NCBI GenBank assembly: GCA_964413535.1
Contig: CAYPTB010000036.1
Coordinates: 1-64,000 of the forward strand
DNA from: CAYPTB01 sp964413535
Lineage (GTDB): Bacteria; Planctomycetota; UBA1135; GCA-002686595
DNA length: 64,000 bases
Reading direction: 5' to 3'
Positions 1 to 8,369 of this stretch are shown piece after piece. Numbering within the stretch: position 1 is the first letter of the stretch; every line of letters starts with the position of its first letter. The translations under genes were made by a program, and so were the position numbers. Below the pieces are notes generated by a model. That model was not told the DNA's origin, did not search any database, and saw only the letters and a list, made by a program, of their open reading frames with translations.

Positions 1-136
1 CCCGGATCCGGCGCTGCTCGGCGCCGTCGGCGGCGGCATCCTGACGCTGGGCGGCCGTCGTCTCTGGGAGTCCGAAGACAAGCAACTGAACGGCGACTTC
101 TTCAAGACCGGCACGGACGACCCCGAGTTCCCGTAA
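1..136 (+). CDS. C-terminal fragment of secreted ADG/PGS paralogue family protein (partial)
   Basis: Only the last 44 codons are inside the window. They read PDPALLGAVGG, then RRLWES, LNGDFF and the terminal KTGTDDPEFP before a TAA stop. This matches the C-terminus of the next gene downstream almost residue for residue, so it is the first visible copy of a tandem family whose N-terminus lies upstream of the window. The function is unknown; other copies carry signal peptides, so it is probably exported. A GC-rich hairpin follows it. Confidence 0.85.
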   Translation, partial: PDPALLGAVGGGILTLGGRRLWESEDKQLNGDFFKTGTDDPEFP

Positions 137-159
137 CTCGAGGACCGAAGCCTTCACGA

Positions 160-196
160 CGGGGCGGCCCTTCCCAGCACGGGGGGGGCCGCCCCG
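160..196 (+). terminator. GC-rich hairpin after the partial paralogue
   Basis: CGGGGCGGCCC (160-170) is complementary to GGGCCGCCCCG (186-196). It lies 24 bases after the stop codon. There is no clear T-run, so intrinsic termination is inferred. The same GGGGCGGCC core recurs behind the next copy. The remaining bases up to the next gene (197-423) hold no gene I can support. Confidence 0.55.
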
Positions 197-423
197 ACTT
201 CGTTTCGAGGCATCCGCCAGGACGGCCGGCTACCCGGAAAGGGGTACACCCAGCACCCATATGTGTTGCAGGTGCGCCGCCGTTCTCCAGCGCTCCTTCG
301 TCCCGCGACGTCGTTCCGATTCCTCCATCGACCGAAGAATTCCAATTGCGGGAATCCGCGGACACTGGTTACCATCTGCTCCCGAGTGGCCCTGTAGACA
401 CCCCCAGTTAGAGGAGCACCTAG

Positions 424-1476
424 ATGATCCGCACACTGACGAAGTTTCTCGTGCCGAGCGTGGCTGCGCTCGCACTGTCCCCGGCCGTGATGGCCGACGG
501 CCGGACGCCCGGTAGCGTCCTGATCTACCCGATCCACCGCTCGAACTCCTTCGAGACCGGTCCGGCTTGGTTCACGGTCATCAGCGTGACCAACACGAAC
601 CTGGTCCCGGTCACGCCCATCAACCAGTTGGGCGGGAGCACGAACGCGAAGTTCGAGTACGTGAACGTCATCCCCGGCCCGACGAACAACCTGCCCCTGG
701 ACTGCCAGGTGATCGACGTCGTCGAGTTCCTGACGCCGGCCGACACGTTCTCGGTCCTGACGAACTGCCACAACGCCGCCAATGCCCAAGAGGGTTACGT
801 CGTCGTCACGGCGCAGGACCCCAATTCCTTCAGCACGGCGTGGTCGCACAACTTCCTCGTCGGCTCCGAGCTCGTCGTCAACAGCCAGGGCACCGTTTAC
901 GGCATCAACGCGATTCCGTTCGACGCGATCGCCGCGGCCAAGGCCCCGACGGACGCGGACGGTGACGGCCAACTGGACTTCGACAACATCGAGTACGAAG
1001 GCGTTCCGGACGAGTTGATCCTGGACGTGTTCTACGGCGTCGCTGGCTCGTCCCTGACGCTCATCAACCTGACCGGTGGATTCCAGCACACCGCGAACGT
1101 CCGCTTCGACGTCTGGAACGACAACGAGCAGGCCCTGTCGGCAACGCTCGCCTTCAAGTGCTGGATCGAAGAACCGCTGCGGGCCATCTCGCTCGTCTTC
1201 GACGGTCTCTTCCTGGCGAACAACACGGCCGACGACCCGACCGAGCTCGACACCAACTGCGACAACATCAACGACGTCGAAACCGGTTGGGCGCGCATCC
1301 GCGGCAGCAACGCGAGTTCCTCCACGGAGTCGATTCCGGATCCGGCGCTCCTCGGTGCTCTCACCGCGGGTCCCGGCCCGGGCCTCGACAGCGGTCGACT
1401 GCTCTGGGAGTCGAAGGCGAAGCAGTTCAACGGCGACTTCTTCAAGACCGGCACGGACGACCCCGAGTTCCCGTAA
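424..1476 (+). CDS. Secreted ADG/PGS family protein, copy A
   Basis: This 350-residue protein has no function I can name. Residues 1-24 form a Sec signal peptide ending before ADGRTPGSVLIYPIHRS. The rest appears all-beta: VTNTNL near 55, LGGSTN near 69, EFLTPADT near 101, WSHNFLVGSE near 140 and FDVWNDNEQALSATLAF near 228. A DADGDGQLDFD stretch at 177-187 resembles a calcium-binding DxDxDG loop. Cysteines 94, 115, 246 and 279 are conserved in every full-length copy, suggesting two disulphides. The C-terminus is KTGTDDPEFP. GAGGAG at 411-416, seven bases before ATG, fixes the start. It is monocistronic, between two hairpins. Structural surface protein is one possibility; no catalytic motif is visible. 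Confidence 0.85.
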   Translation: MIRTLTKFLVPSVAALALSPAVMADGRTPGSVLIYPIHRSNSFETGPAWFTVISVTNTNLVPVTPINQLGGSTNAKFEYVNVIPGPTNNLPLDCQVIDVVEFLTPADTFSVLTNCHNAANAQEGYVVVTAQDPNSFSTAWSHNFLVGSELVVNSQGTVYGINAIPFDAIAAAKAPTDADGDGQLDFDNIEYEGVPDELILDVFYGVAGSSLTLINLTGGFQHTANVRFDVWNDNEQALSATLAFKCWIEEPLRAISLVFDGLFLANNTADDPTELDTNCDNINDVETGWARIRGSNASSSTESIPDPALLGALTAGPGPGLDSGRLLWESKAKQFNGDFFKTGTDDPEFP

Positions 1477-1501
1477 CTTCGGACCCGAGCTTCTCGTCTT
1501 C

Positions 1502-1532
1502 AGCGGGGCGGCCTCTCAGGGGCCGCCCCGCT
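1502..1532 (+). terminator. Intrinsic-type terminator after copy A
   Basis: A perfect 12-bp stem, AGCGGGGCGGCC (1502-1513) with GGCCGCCCCGCT (1521-1532), closes a 7-base loop. It starts 25 bases after the stop codon and is followed by CCATTTTC, a short T-run. Confidence 0.7.
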
Positions 1533-1677
1533 CCATTTTCCGGCCAACGAGTTCGCCCTCTCCCGCGCAGCTCGTCGCATTCACCGCTCGCGCTTTTTCG
1601 TTGGGTGGAGCCGGACCGAGCTCCCTATACTCCGGGGCGCCGTTCCGGCGACCCGCCACAGCTCGAGGGAAGGCTCC

Positions 1678-2772
1678 ATGACACGGTCCGCGTTGCTCTT
1701 CACCGGTGTGCTCGTCGTTCTCCTGGCACCCAGTGCCCTGGCCGACGGGCGCAAGCCGGGGAGCGTGCTCGTCTATCCCGTGCACCGCTCCGGCTTCCTG
1801 TCGCCGAACCAACCCGGTGGCGGAGGTTTCGGAAAGCTCTTCTTCACGATCGTCAGCGTCACCAACACGAACCTCCTTCCGGCCACCCCCACGAACGGGC
1901 TGGGGGGAACCACCGGGGTTCACTTCGAGTACGTGAACACGACGCCCGATCCGGATCCCTCCAAGAAGCTCCTGCCCATCGGGTGCGACGTCGTGAACCA
2001 GCACGAGACGCTGACCCCGGCCGACACCTTGTCCGTCCTGACGAGCTGCCACAACGCAGCAGCGTTCCAAGAGGGCTACCTGGTCGTCAGTGCCGAGAAT
2101 CCCAATCTCTTCGACCAGGCGTGGAAGTTCGACTCCCTCATCGGCTCGGAGATCGTCGTCACGAGCCTGGGCGGCATGTACGTGATCAACGCGATTTCGT
2201 TCAAGGCCGGAGCTGGTCTCACCAACGGGGTCCTCACCGACGTCGACCTGGATGGCGAGCTCGACTTCGACGACATCGAGTACGAGGCCATCGCCGACGA
2301 CCTCTACATCGCGAGCTTCGTCGCCCTCGGGGGATCGTCGCTGGCCCTCGTCAACTTCACCGGGGGAACGGCCTTCACCGCCAACGTTCGCTTCGACATC
2401 TGGAACGACAACGAACAAGCGATGTCCCAGACGATCGCCTTCCGTTGCTGGTTCGAGAGCAAGCTCGAGAAGCTCTCGCTGTTCTTCGAGGAAGCGTTCC
2501 TCCTGGTGAACACTCCCAATGACGGGACGGAACTCGACCTCGATTGCGATGGGCTACAAGACCTCGAAACGGGCTGGGCACGCATCCGGGGCCTGAACGC
2601 TTCCTCGTCCGTCGAGTCGGTTCCCAACCCCGCCCTGCTCGGCGCCCTGACGGCGGGTCCGGGCGGCCCCCTCGTCGTCATCAACGGAGGGGATCTGTTG
2701 TGGGAGAGTGAAGCCACCCAACCGAATGGCGACTTCTTGAAGACCGGGACGGACGACCGCGAGTTTCCGTAG
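1678..2772 (+). CDS. Secreted ADG/PGS family protein, copy B
   Basis: This 364-residue paralogue begins with a short signal peptide cut near LAPSALADGRKPGS. Compared with copy A it has a longer loop after HRSG, containing a glycine-rich stretch (PGGGGFG), and a longer VVINGGD insert before LWES. The four family cysteines and the DVDLDGELDFD motif are kept, and it ends KTGTDDREFP. GAGGGAAGG at about 1665-1673 precedes the ATG. A TATACT hexamer at 1626-1631 with TTGGGT at 1601-1606 (19-base spacing) could be its promoter, which is weak evidence. Its function is unknown; it is probably exported like its neighbours. Confidence 0.85.
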   Translation: MTRSALLFTGVLVVLLAPSALADGRKPGSVLVYPVHRSGFLSPNQPGGGGFGKLFFTIVSVTNTNLLPATPTNGLGGTTGVHFEYVNTTPDPDPSKKLLPIGCDVVNQHETLTPADTLSVLTSCHNAAAFQEGYLVVSAENPNLFDQAWKFDSLIGSEIVVTSLGGMYVINAISFKAGAGLTNGVLTDVDLDGELDFDDIEYEAIADDLYIASFVALGGSSLALVNFTGGTAFTANVRFDIWNDNEQAMSQTIAFRCWFESKLEKLSLFFEEAFLLVNTPNDGTELDLDCDGLQDLETGWARIRGLNASSSVESVPNPALLGALTAGPGGPLVVINGGDLLWESEATQPNGDFLKTGTDDREFP

Positions 2773-2799
2773 CCGAACACCGAGGCTCGAGGCGCACGG

Positions 2800-2831
2800 G
2801 AGCGGGCGGTACCGGTAGGTGCCGCCCGCTC
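2800..2831 (+). terminator. Hairpin terminator after copy B
   Basis: GAGCGGGCGGTACC (2800-2813) pairs with GGTGCCGCCCGCTC (2818-2831) through 14 positions with one G-U, leaving a four-base loop. CGCATTTG follows. Downstream, at 2964-2982, CGGAGGG and CCCTCCG form a small stem in the probable leader of the next gene. TTGACA occurs at 2905-2910, but no matching -10 is visible. Confidence 0.65.
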
Positions 2832-3064
2832 GCATTTGAGCGCGGCTGGGGGCTCGATTCGCCCGGACCGTCACGCCTGGAAAGAATTTCTGCGCTGCGG
2901 AGACTTGACAAAAACAACGCCACCCGCCGCCGCCTCCTCCTGAATTGCGGGGGATATTTCCTCCGGAGGGTTCCGCCCTCCGTCCACGAAGTCCCCCGGG
3001 ACGCGCTCCATCCGGAGACGTCCCACGTGCCGGACTACCGGCAAAGCATCTCAGGAGTGTGCTC

Positions 3065-4177
3065 ATGAGTCCTTCCAACGACGTCCAAGGCGAACGGCGC
3101 GATCTCGGCCTCCGCCTGCGGTCTCGCGGTTCCGCGTGCCGTGCGGGCGCCGACCGACTCCTTGCCCTGGGTTTCCTGTTGATCGCGGGCGCCGTTCCGG
3201 CCCTGGCGGACGGCAGGAAGCCGGGCAGCTTGCTGGTGTTCCCGATCCACCGGTCCGGGTCGAACGTGTTCACCTCGATCAGCGTCACGAACACGAGCTT
3301 GCAACCCCCCATCGGAGTCACTCTCGGCGGTGCGACCAACGCTCACTTCAACTATGTGAACGTCCTGCCCACGCCGGGCGACGCTTTCAAGCCGCTCGAT
3401 TGTTCGATCGCGAACCGCACCGAGTTCTTGACGCCCGGCGACACGCTGACCCGCCTCACGCAGTGCCACAACCCGGGCTTCTCCAACGAGGGCTACCTGG
3501 TCGTCGTCGCCGAGGATCCTCTCCTCCAGCCCAGCGCTTGGTCGCACAACTTCCTGGTGGGGTCGGAGATCGTCATCAACCCCTCGGGCGGCTCCTACGG
3601 ATTGAATGCGATCCCCTTCAAGTCCCTGCAGCCGTCGCGAACGGCCACGGACCGCGACGGCGACGGCCAATACGACCTGGACGGAATCGAGTACGAAGGA
3701 ACTCCCGAAGATCTGATCATCGACTCGTTCCTCGCTATCGACTCCACCTCGTTGGTACTCATCAACGCTACGGGTGGCTTCGACTTCAACGCATCCGTTC
3801 GGTTCGAGATCTGGAACGACAACGAATTCCCCTTGTCCAGCACGCTCACGTTCCGGTGCTGGTTCGAGCAGAAGCTGCGGAAGGTGAGTCTCGTGTTCGA
3901 CGGCGTGTTCCTCGCCAAGAACACACCCAATGCCCTGGACGAGCTCGACGTCGACTGTGACGGGCTCGGAGACTTGGAGACGGGCTGGGCGCGCATACGC
4001 GGTTTGCAGGCCAGCTCCTTCGCCCAGTCCATCCCCAACCCCGCGATCCTCGGGGCGATCACTCCCGGCAACGAAAAGGTTCTCGACACGGCCAAGCTCC
4101 TCTGGGAATCGGCGGAGCGTCAGACCAACGGCGACTTCTTCAAGTTCGGTGGCTTCGACAGCGAGTTCCCAGAGTGA
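3065..4177 (+). CDS. Secreted ADG/PGS family protein, copy D
   Basis: This family member has 370 residues. The N-terminus is unusually long: about 30 hydrophilic, arginine-rich residues precede the hydrophobic LLALGFLLIAGAVPALA core, and cleavage is expected before DGRKPGS. I chose ATG 3065 because AGGAG (3053-3057) sits seven bases upstream; an in-frame TTG at 2945 would add 40 residues without any ribosome site. The DRDGDGQYDLD motif and the four cysteines are kept. The C-terminus diverges to KFGGFDSEFPE. No terminator follows and the next family gene starts 26 bases later, so the two are probably co-transcribed. Function unknown. Confidence 0.85.
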   Translation: MSPSNDVQGERRDLGLRLRSRGSACRAGADRLLALGFLLIAGAVPALADGRKPGSLLVFPIHRSGSNVFTSISVTNTSLQPPIGVTLGGATNAHFNYVNVLPTPGDAFKPLDCSIANRTEFLTPGDTLTRLTQCHNPGFSNEGYLVVVAEDPLLQPSAWSHNFLVGSEIVINPSGGSYGLNAIPFKSLQPSRTATDRDGDGQYDLDGIEYEGTPEDLIIDSFLAIDSTSLVLINATGGFDFNASVRFEIWNDNEFPLSSTLTFRCWFEQKLRKVSLVFDGVFLAKNTPNALDELDVDCDGLGDLETGWARIRGLQASSFAQSIPNPAILGAITPGNEKVLDTAKLLWESAERQTNGDFFKFGGFDSEFPE

Positions 4178-4203
4178 GGCCTAGCGAAACGAGAACTATC
4201 CCC

Positions 4204-5271
4204 ATGAAGACGAACGCACTCATCGCTACCGCCCTGCTCGTCGGCCTGGCTTCCCCCGCCAGCGCAGACGGACGCAAGCCCGGCAGCGTCCTGATCTACC
4301 CCGTCCATCGCTCCGGCACGCTCTTCTGGAAGGCGCCGAACGGAGAGATCGACGGGCTTGGACCGGCCACCGTCTACTTCACGATCGTGAGCGTCACGAA
4401 CACGAACCCGAGCCCGACGTCGGGATCGACGGACATCCATTTCGAGTACGTGAACGTGATCCCCCAACCGTCCCAACCCTTCAAGCCCCTCGACTGCACC
4501 GTCATCGACCGCATCGAAGCCCTGACCCCCGCGGACACTCGATCCGTCCTGACCCATTGCCAGAATCCGGGATTCTTCAACGAGGGTTATCTCGTGATCT
4601 CGGCACTCGATCCGTCGGCCTTCAAGACTCGTTGGTCGCACGACTACCTGGTGGGCTCTGAAATCATCGTGAACGGCGCCGGCTCCATCTATGCCCTCAA
4701 CGCCATTCCCTTCGACTCTCCGCAACCGAAGGGAAGCGCCACCGACATCGACGGCGACGAGCAGCTCGACTTCGACGGCGTCGAGTACGAAGCCATCCCC
4801 GATGAGCTGTACATCGACGTCTTCAGCCCGGTCATGAAGCCTTCCCTGGCGCTCATCAATCTGACCGGCGGTGTGAACTTCGAGGCCGTCGTGGGCTTCT
4901 CGATCTGGAACGACAACGAGTTCGCGCTGTCGGCGACGCTCGCGTTCCGGTGCTGGTTCGACGAACCGCTGGAGAAGATCAGCTTGATCTTCACGGATCA
5001 TTTCCTGCGCTTCAACACGCCTCAGGACCCGACCGAGACGGACTTCGATTGCGACTCCATCGGCGACGTTGAGTCCGGCTGGGCCCGCATCCGCGGGATC
5101 GTGGCCAACTCCCAGGCCGAGTCGATCCAGGACCCCGCCCTGCTCGGTGCCGCCACCGCCCCCGAGAAGCCGTCGCTCAGTTTGGGCGCCGGACGACTCC
5201 TCTGGGAGAGCTACACCGTTCAGACCAACGGAGACTTCCTGAAGTTCGGAGTGGATGATCCGGAGCACTAG
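4204..5271 (+). CDS. Secreted ADG/PGS family protein, copy E
   Basis: The 355-residue protein starts with a clean signal peptide, MKTNALIATALLVGLASPASA, followed by DGRKPGSVLIYPVHRSG. A GTG at 4174 is also in frame and overlaps the previous stop, but ATG 4204 gives the normal signal-peptide length. No strong ribosome site is visible. The family cysteines and DIDGDEQLDFD are present. The C-terminus is KFGVDDPEH, departing from KTGTDDPEFP in the same way as its upstream neighbour, so these two form a subgroup. The amidohydrolase gene begins 21 bases after the stop, suggesting one operon. Function unknown. Confidence 0.85.
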   Translation: MKTNALIATALLVGLASPASADGRKPGSVLIYPVHRSGTLFWKAPNGEIDGLGPATVYFTIVSVTNTNPSPTSGSTDIHFEYVNVIPQPSQPFKPLDCTVIDRIEALTPADTRSVLTHCQNPGFFNEGYLVISALDPSAFKTRWSHDYLVGSEIIVNGAGSIYALNAIPFDSPQPKGSATDIDGDEQLDFDGVEYEAIPDELYIDVFSPVMKPSLALINLTGGVNFEAVVGFSIWNDNEFALSATLAFRCWFDEPLEKISLIFTDHFLRFNTPQDPTETDFDCDSIGDVESGWARIRGIVANSQAESIQDPALLGAATAPEKPSLSLGAGRLLWESYTVQTNGDFLKFGVDDPEH

Positions 5272-5292
5272 ACCCGATCCTGTCTCGTCTCC

Positions 5293-6564
5293 ATGGACGA
5301 GAAGCAATCGCTTGGTCCCCCCGCGAGGCGCCTGCTCTCACGCAGGCGCCTCCTCGTTGGCGGCGCAATCGGAGCGGGGGCCCTGGCCGCGGGACGGGCG
5401 GCGCTGCCCGCTTACTGGCGATCCGGTCCGGTCCGCGTCTTGGAGGGTGCCGCAGCAGCCTTCGCCGAGAGCGCCCTCGCGGGGATCGATCGCGAGGCGC
5501 TCTGGGACGTTCACGTTCACCTCGTAGGCCTGGGAGCGACTGGCAACGGGTGTTGGGTCCATCCCGACATGCGGAGCCACTTCCATCCGATCCGTCGCCT
5601 TCAATTCGACGCCTACGTCGCCGCCTCCGGGATCGACCCGGATGCGCCGGGAGCCGACGAATCCTACGTCGAACGCCTGCTCGCCCTGCAGCACGCCGGG
5701 AATCCCTCGGGCAGGGTCGTCTTGCTGGCCTTCGACTGGAACCACGGCGACGACGGAGAGCCCGATCGGAACGCTTCGACCTTCCACGTTCCGAACGACT
5801 ACGTGCTGCGCATCGCCGGAGAGCACGAAGAGTTCGCTGCATGCGCGTCCGTTCATCCCTATCGACGCGACGCCCTGGAGGAGCTCGAGCGGGTCGCATC
5901 CCGGGGCGCACTCGCCGTCAAGTGGTTACCCAATTCGATGGGGATGGATCCGGCCTCGCCGCGCTGCGATGCGTTCTACCAGCGTCTCGTCGAGCTCGAC
6001 CTGCCGCTCCTCGTCCATACCGGACGTGAGCTCGCCGTGGCCTCCGGCGATGCCCAGGAACTCGGCAATCCGATGCGCCTGCGCCGCGCCCTCGAGGCCG
6101 GCGTGCGCGTGATCGCCGCGCACTGCGCAGGGACCGGGACGTACCGCGATCCCGATCGAGCCCTGGCCCCGCCGAGATCCTCGTTCGAGCTCTTCTTGGA
6201 GCTGTTCGAGGACCCGCGCTACGCGCGAACGTTCTTCGCCGATCTGTCCGCCATGACGCAGGTCAATCGCGCGGGCGCTCCGCTGCGCACCATGCTCGCG
6301 CGCCGCGACCTGCACGAACGGCTCCTGTTCGGCTCCGACTACCCGTTGCCCGCCATCCGCGGAGTCGTCAGCACACGTATCCTCCAAGCTCGCGGCTACC
6401 TCACCTCCGAGCAGCGCGAGCGCTGCGACGAGGTCTTCGAGGCGAATCCCCTCCTCTGCGACCTACTCGTCAAACGCTCGCTCGCCATCGAAGTCGACGG
6501 CGTGCGCCGCGGCTTCGAGCCCTGCGTGTTCGAGACGGCGCGCGCCTTCCCCCGGCAAGCTTGA
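5293..6564 (+). CDS. Tat-exported amidohydrolase-2 family metal-dependent hydrolase
   Basis: This 423-residue protein has a TIM-barrel amidohydrolase fold (amidohydrolase_2 family, which includes decarboxylases and lactonases). Metal-binding candidates are H74 and H76 in DVHVH, H242 in LLVHTGRE, H277 in IAAHCAG and D349 in LFGSDYP; K210 in AVKWLP could be a bridging lysine. The N-terminus carries SRRRLLVGGA followed by a hydrophobic stretch, a twin-arginine-like signal, so it probably acts outside the cytoplasm. It follows copy E by 21 bases and may share its transcript. The substrate cannot be told from sequence. The reading frame is intact. Confidence 0.75.
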   Translation: MDEKQSLGPPARRLLSRRRLLVGGAIGAGALAAGRAALPAYWRSGPVRVLEGAAAAFAESALAGIDREALWDVHVHLVGLGATGNGCWVHPDMRSHFHPIRRLQFDAYVAASGIDPDAPGADESYVERLLALQHAGNPSGRVVLLAFDWNHGDDGEPDRNASTFHVPNDYVLRIAGEHEEFAACASVHPYRRDALEELERVASRGALAVKWLPNSMGMDPASPRCDAFYQRLVELDLPLLVHTGRELAVASGDAQELGNPMRLRRALEAGVRVIAAHCAGTGTYRDPDRALAPPRSSFELFLELFEDPRYARTFFADLSAMTQVNRAGAPLRTMLARRDLHERLLFGSDYPLPAIRGVVSTRILQARGYLTSEQRERCDEVFEANPLLCDLLVKRSLAIEVDGVRRGFEPCVFETARAFPRQA

Positions 6565-6624
6565 AGGCGGCGGTCGGGTCGAACGCGTGGTGCGGAGACG
6601 AAGGAGCGGCCGGTTCGGGCGCGG

Positions 6625-7824
6625 CTAGTGTCCCGACAGCACCGCGAGAGCCGTTCGCACGTACAGCTCGACGGCGTCCAGGACGTTCTGGATCTCCACG
6701 TACTCGTCGGCACGGTGAGCGCAGGACGGATGGCCCGGACCGAGCTTGTTGAGGGTCGGGATCCCCGCATCGGCGAAGAAGACGGCGTCGTTGCCCGCCG
6801 GCGTGTAGTGGAACGCGGCGCTCGGCCGCTGCAGCGGACCGCGGAGCACTCCCAGCACCGCTCGAGCCAGCTCGTGGTCCGCGGGGAGCTCCTGCCCGCG
6901 GCGCTCGTTCGCGAGCTCGTAGCGCGTCGTGAACCCAGGTTCCAGACGGCCACCGAAGACCCCGTCGATCCGCGCGCGCAAGCGCGCGAAGCCGTTCTCG
7001 TAGAGCGGTCGAGTGACCCGACAGTCGTAGACGAGCTCCGCTCGCTCCGGAATCGCGTTCGCGCGTGCCGCGCCGCCGGCTTGCACGCACGTCGGCGTGA
7101 GGGTCGGAGCGCCCAGGTCCGGATCGCTGAACTCGGCGCGCAACTCGCCCTCCAGCTCGCTCAAGCGACGGGCCAGGAGCAGCGCCTCGACGATCGGGTT
7201 CCGGGACAGGTGCGGGCGACTGCCGTGTCCTCCCCGGCCCTGGACGGACACGCGCAGGAAGGCGGTGCCGCGGTTCCCGAGGCATGGCTCGAGATCCGTG
7301 GGCTCCATGACGATGCAGCTCGCCCGCGAGAAGTCGAAGAGCTCGACCTCTCGCGCCCAATCGAGGAAGGCGACCGTCCCCGCGCCCGTGGTCTCTTCCT
7401 CGACGGTGAAAGCGAGAACGATGCGTCCGGGAACCTCTCCGCTCGCTTCACTCGCGTAGCGCGCGGCGAAGGCCGCCGCCGCCAGCGAGGACTTCATGTC
7501 GGTCGCGCCGAGCCCGTGGATGCGGCCCGCCGAGCGTCTCGGCACCCAGGGATCGCCGGACCACGTCCCCTCCTCGGCCGGCACCGTGTCGAGGTGTCCG
7601 GAGAGGACGAGCGTCCGCTCTCCCGCGCCCACCACCCCCACCGCGTTCGCGCGACCGCGGCACGGAACGAGCTCTGCGCCGATCCCGTGCCGCTCGAACC
7701 AATCGGCGCAGAAGCGCGCGAGCTCCGACTCGCCACCCGTGACGCTCGGAATCGAAACCATGCTCTCGACCAGGCCTGCGATCTCCTCGGCGTGGGCGGC
7801 AATCCAAGCGCGCAGTTTGCTCAC
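6625..7824 (-). CDS. M20 family deacylase, probable N-acetylcitrulline/N-acetylornithine deacetylase
   Basis: This 399-residue zinc exopeptidase-like enzyme is of the ArgE/DapE type. H77 and D79 in LSGHLDTVP, D109 in GATDMK, E142-E144 in VEEET, and the late GHPSCAHRADEYV segment supply the expected di-metal ligands and general base. The GTG start at 7824 overlaps the preceding stop as GTGA, with GGAGGAGG just upstream. In Xanthomonas an M20 enzyme beside acetylornithine carbamoyltransferase removes the acetyl group from acetylcitrulline; the same pairing here makes that the best guess. Plain acetylornithine deacetylase or succinyl-diaminopimelate desuccinylase are the alternatives. It is the last gene of its operon. 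Confidence 0.8.
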   Translation of the reverse strand: MSKLRAWIAAHAEEIAGLVESMVSIPSVTGGESELARFCADWFERHGIGAELVPCRGRANAVGVVGAGERTLVLSGHLDTVPAEEGTWSGDPWVPRRSAGRIHGLGATDMKSSLAAAAFAARYASEASGEVPGRIVLAFTVEEETTGAGTVAFLDWAREVELFDFSRASCIVMEPTDLEPCLGNRGTAFLRVSVQGRGGHGSRPHLSRNPIVEALLLARRLSELEGELRAEFSDPDLGAPTLTPTCVQAGGAARANAIPERAELVYDCRVTRPLYENGFARLRARIDGVFGGRLEPGFTTRYELANERRGQELPADHELARAVLGVLRGPLQRPSAAFHYTPAGNDAVFFADAGIPTLNKLGPGHPSCAHRADEYVEIQNVLDAVELYVRTALAVLSGH

Positions 7825-8369
7825 ACGCCTCCTCCGGGAGCTCGGACCATCCCCTCGCAGCAGCAGCGGATCCCCGCCCGGCGAGTCGCCTCGTAGTTCC
7901 TGCACGTGCGACAGCCTGCCCAGAAGTCCGGGTCGTCCGTCATCTGCTCGAACGGCACGACGCGGAAGCCGAGCGAGAGGTTCATGGCGCGGACCGCTTC
8001 GGACGTCGTCAAACTCATCGTGACGGCGTTCGGGAACATGCTCTCCGACGCCTCGAACAAGCGCAACTTCAGCCCGCGCCCGAGCCCGCGGCCGCGCATG
8101 GACTCGTCGACGACCAGACCCGAGTGCGAGACGAACTTGCCGCCCTCCCACTCCGAGAAGAAGCCGAAGCCCACGAGTTCGTCGCCTCGCAGAGCCAGAA
8201 CCGCGCGACCGGTCTCGAGCTTCTCGCGCAAGAGCTCGGGATCACGCTCGGCGATGTCGTGGTCGCGCGCGGCGGCGCGGATCAGCGCACTGGCGCGATC
8301 CGCGAAGCGCGCGTCCTCGGGTCGCGCCACGCGCACGGCGACGTCCTCGTTCCGCTCATCCCCGTTCAA
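7821..8369 (-). CDS. GNAT N-acetyltransferase with cysteine-rich tail
   Basis: A 182-residue GNAT domain shows the acetyl-CoA loop SMRGRGLGRGLK and a downstream AMNLSLGF segment typical of motif B. The start is inferred to be TTG at 8369: it overlaps the carbamoyltransferase stop as TTGA and follows a GGGGGAGGG purine run, and no in-frame ATG exists nearby. The C-terminus is unusual, with CRTCRNYE and then RCCCEG, five cysteines in about 20 residues that could bind a metal. In an operon with N-acylornithine-type enzymes, it may make the N-acyl amino acid (an ArgA-like role). That role is inference. Confidence 0.72.
   Translation of the reverse strand: MNGDERNEDVAVRVARPEDARFADRASALIRAAARDHDIAERDPELLREKLETGRAVLALRGDELVGFGFFSEWEGGKFVSHSGLVVDESMRGRGLGRGLKLRLFEASESMFPNAVTMSLTTSEAVRAMNLSLGFRVVPFEQMTDDPDFWAGCRTCRNYEATRRAGIRCCCEGMVRAPGGGV

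Noticed and set aside
2905..2935. TTGACA at 2905-2910 as a sigma-70 promoter for copy D
   Set aside because: No -10-like hexamer at 16-19 bases; the downstream sequence is CCGCCGCCTCC.
2945..3064. Longer N-terminus for copy D from a TTG start
   Set aside because: The extension has no ribosome site and would put the signal peptide about 70 residues in; ATG 3065 has AGGAG at ideal spacing.
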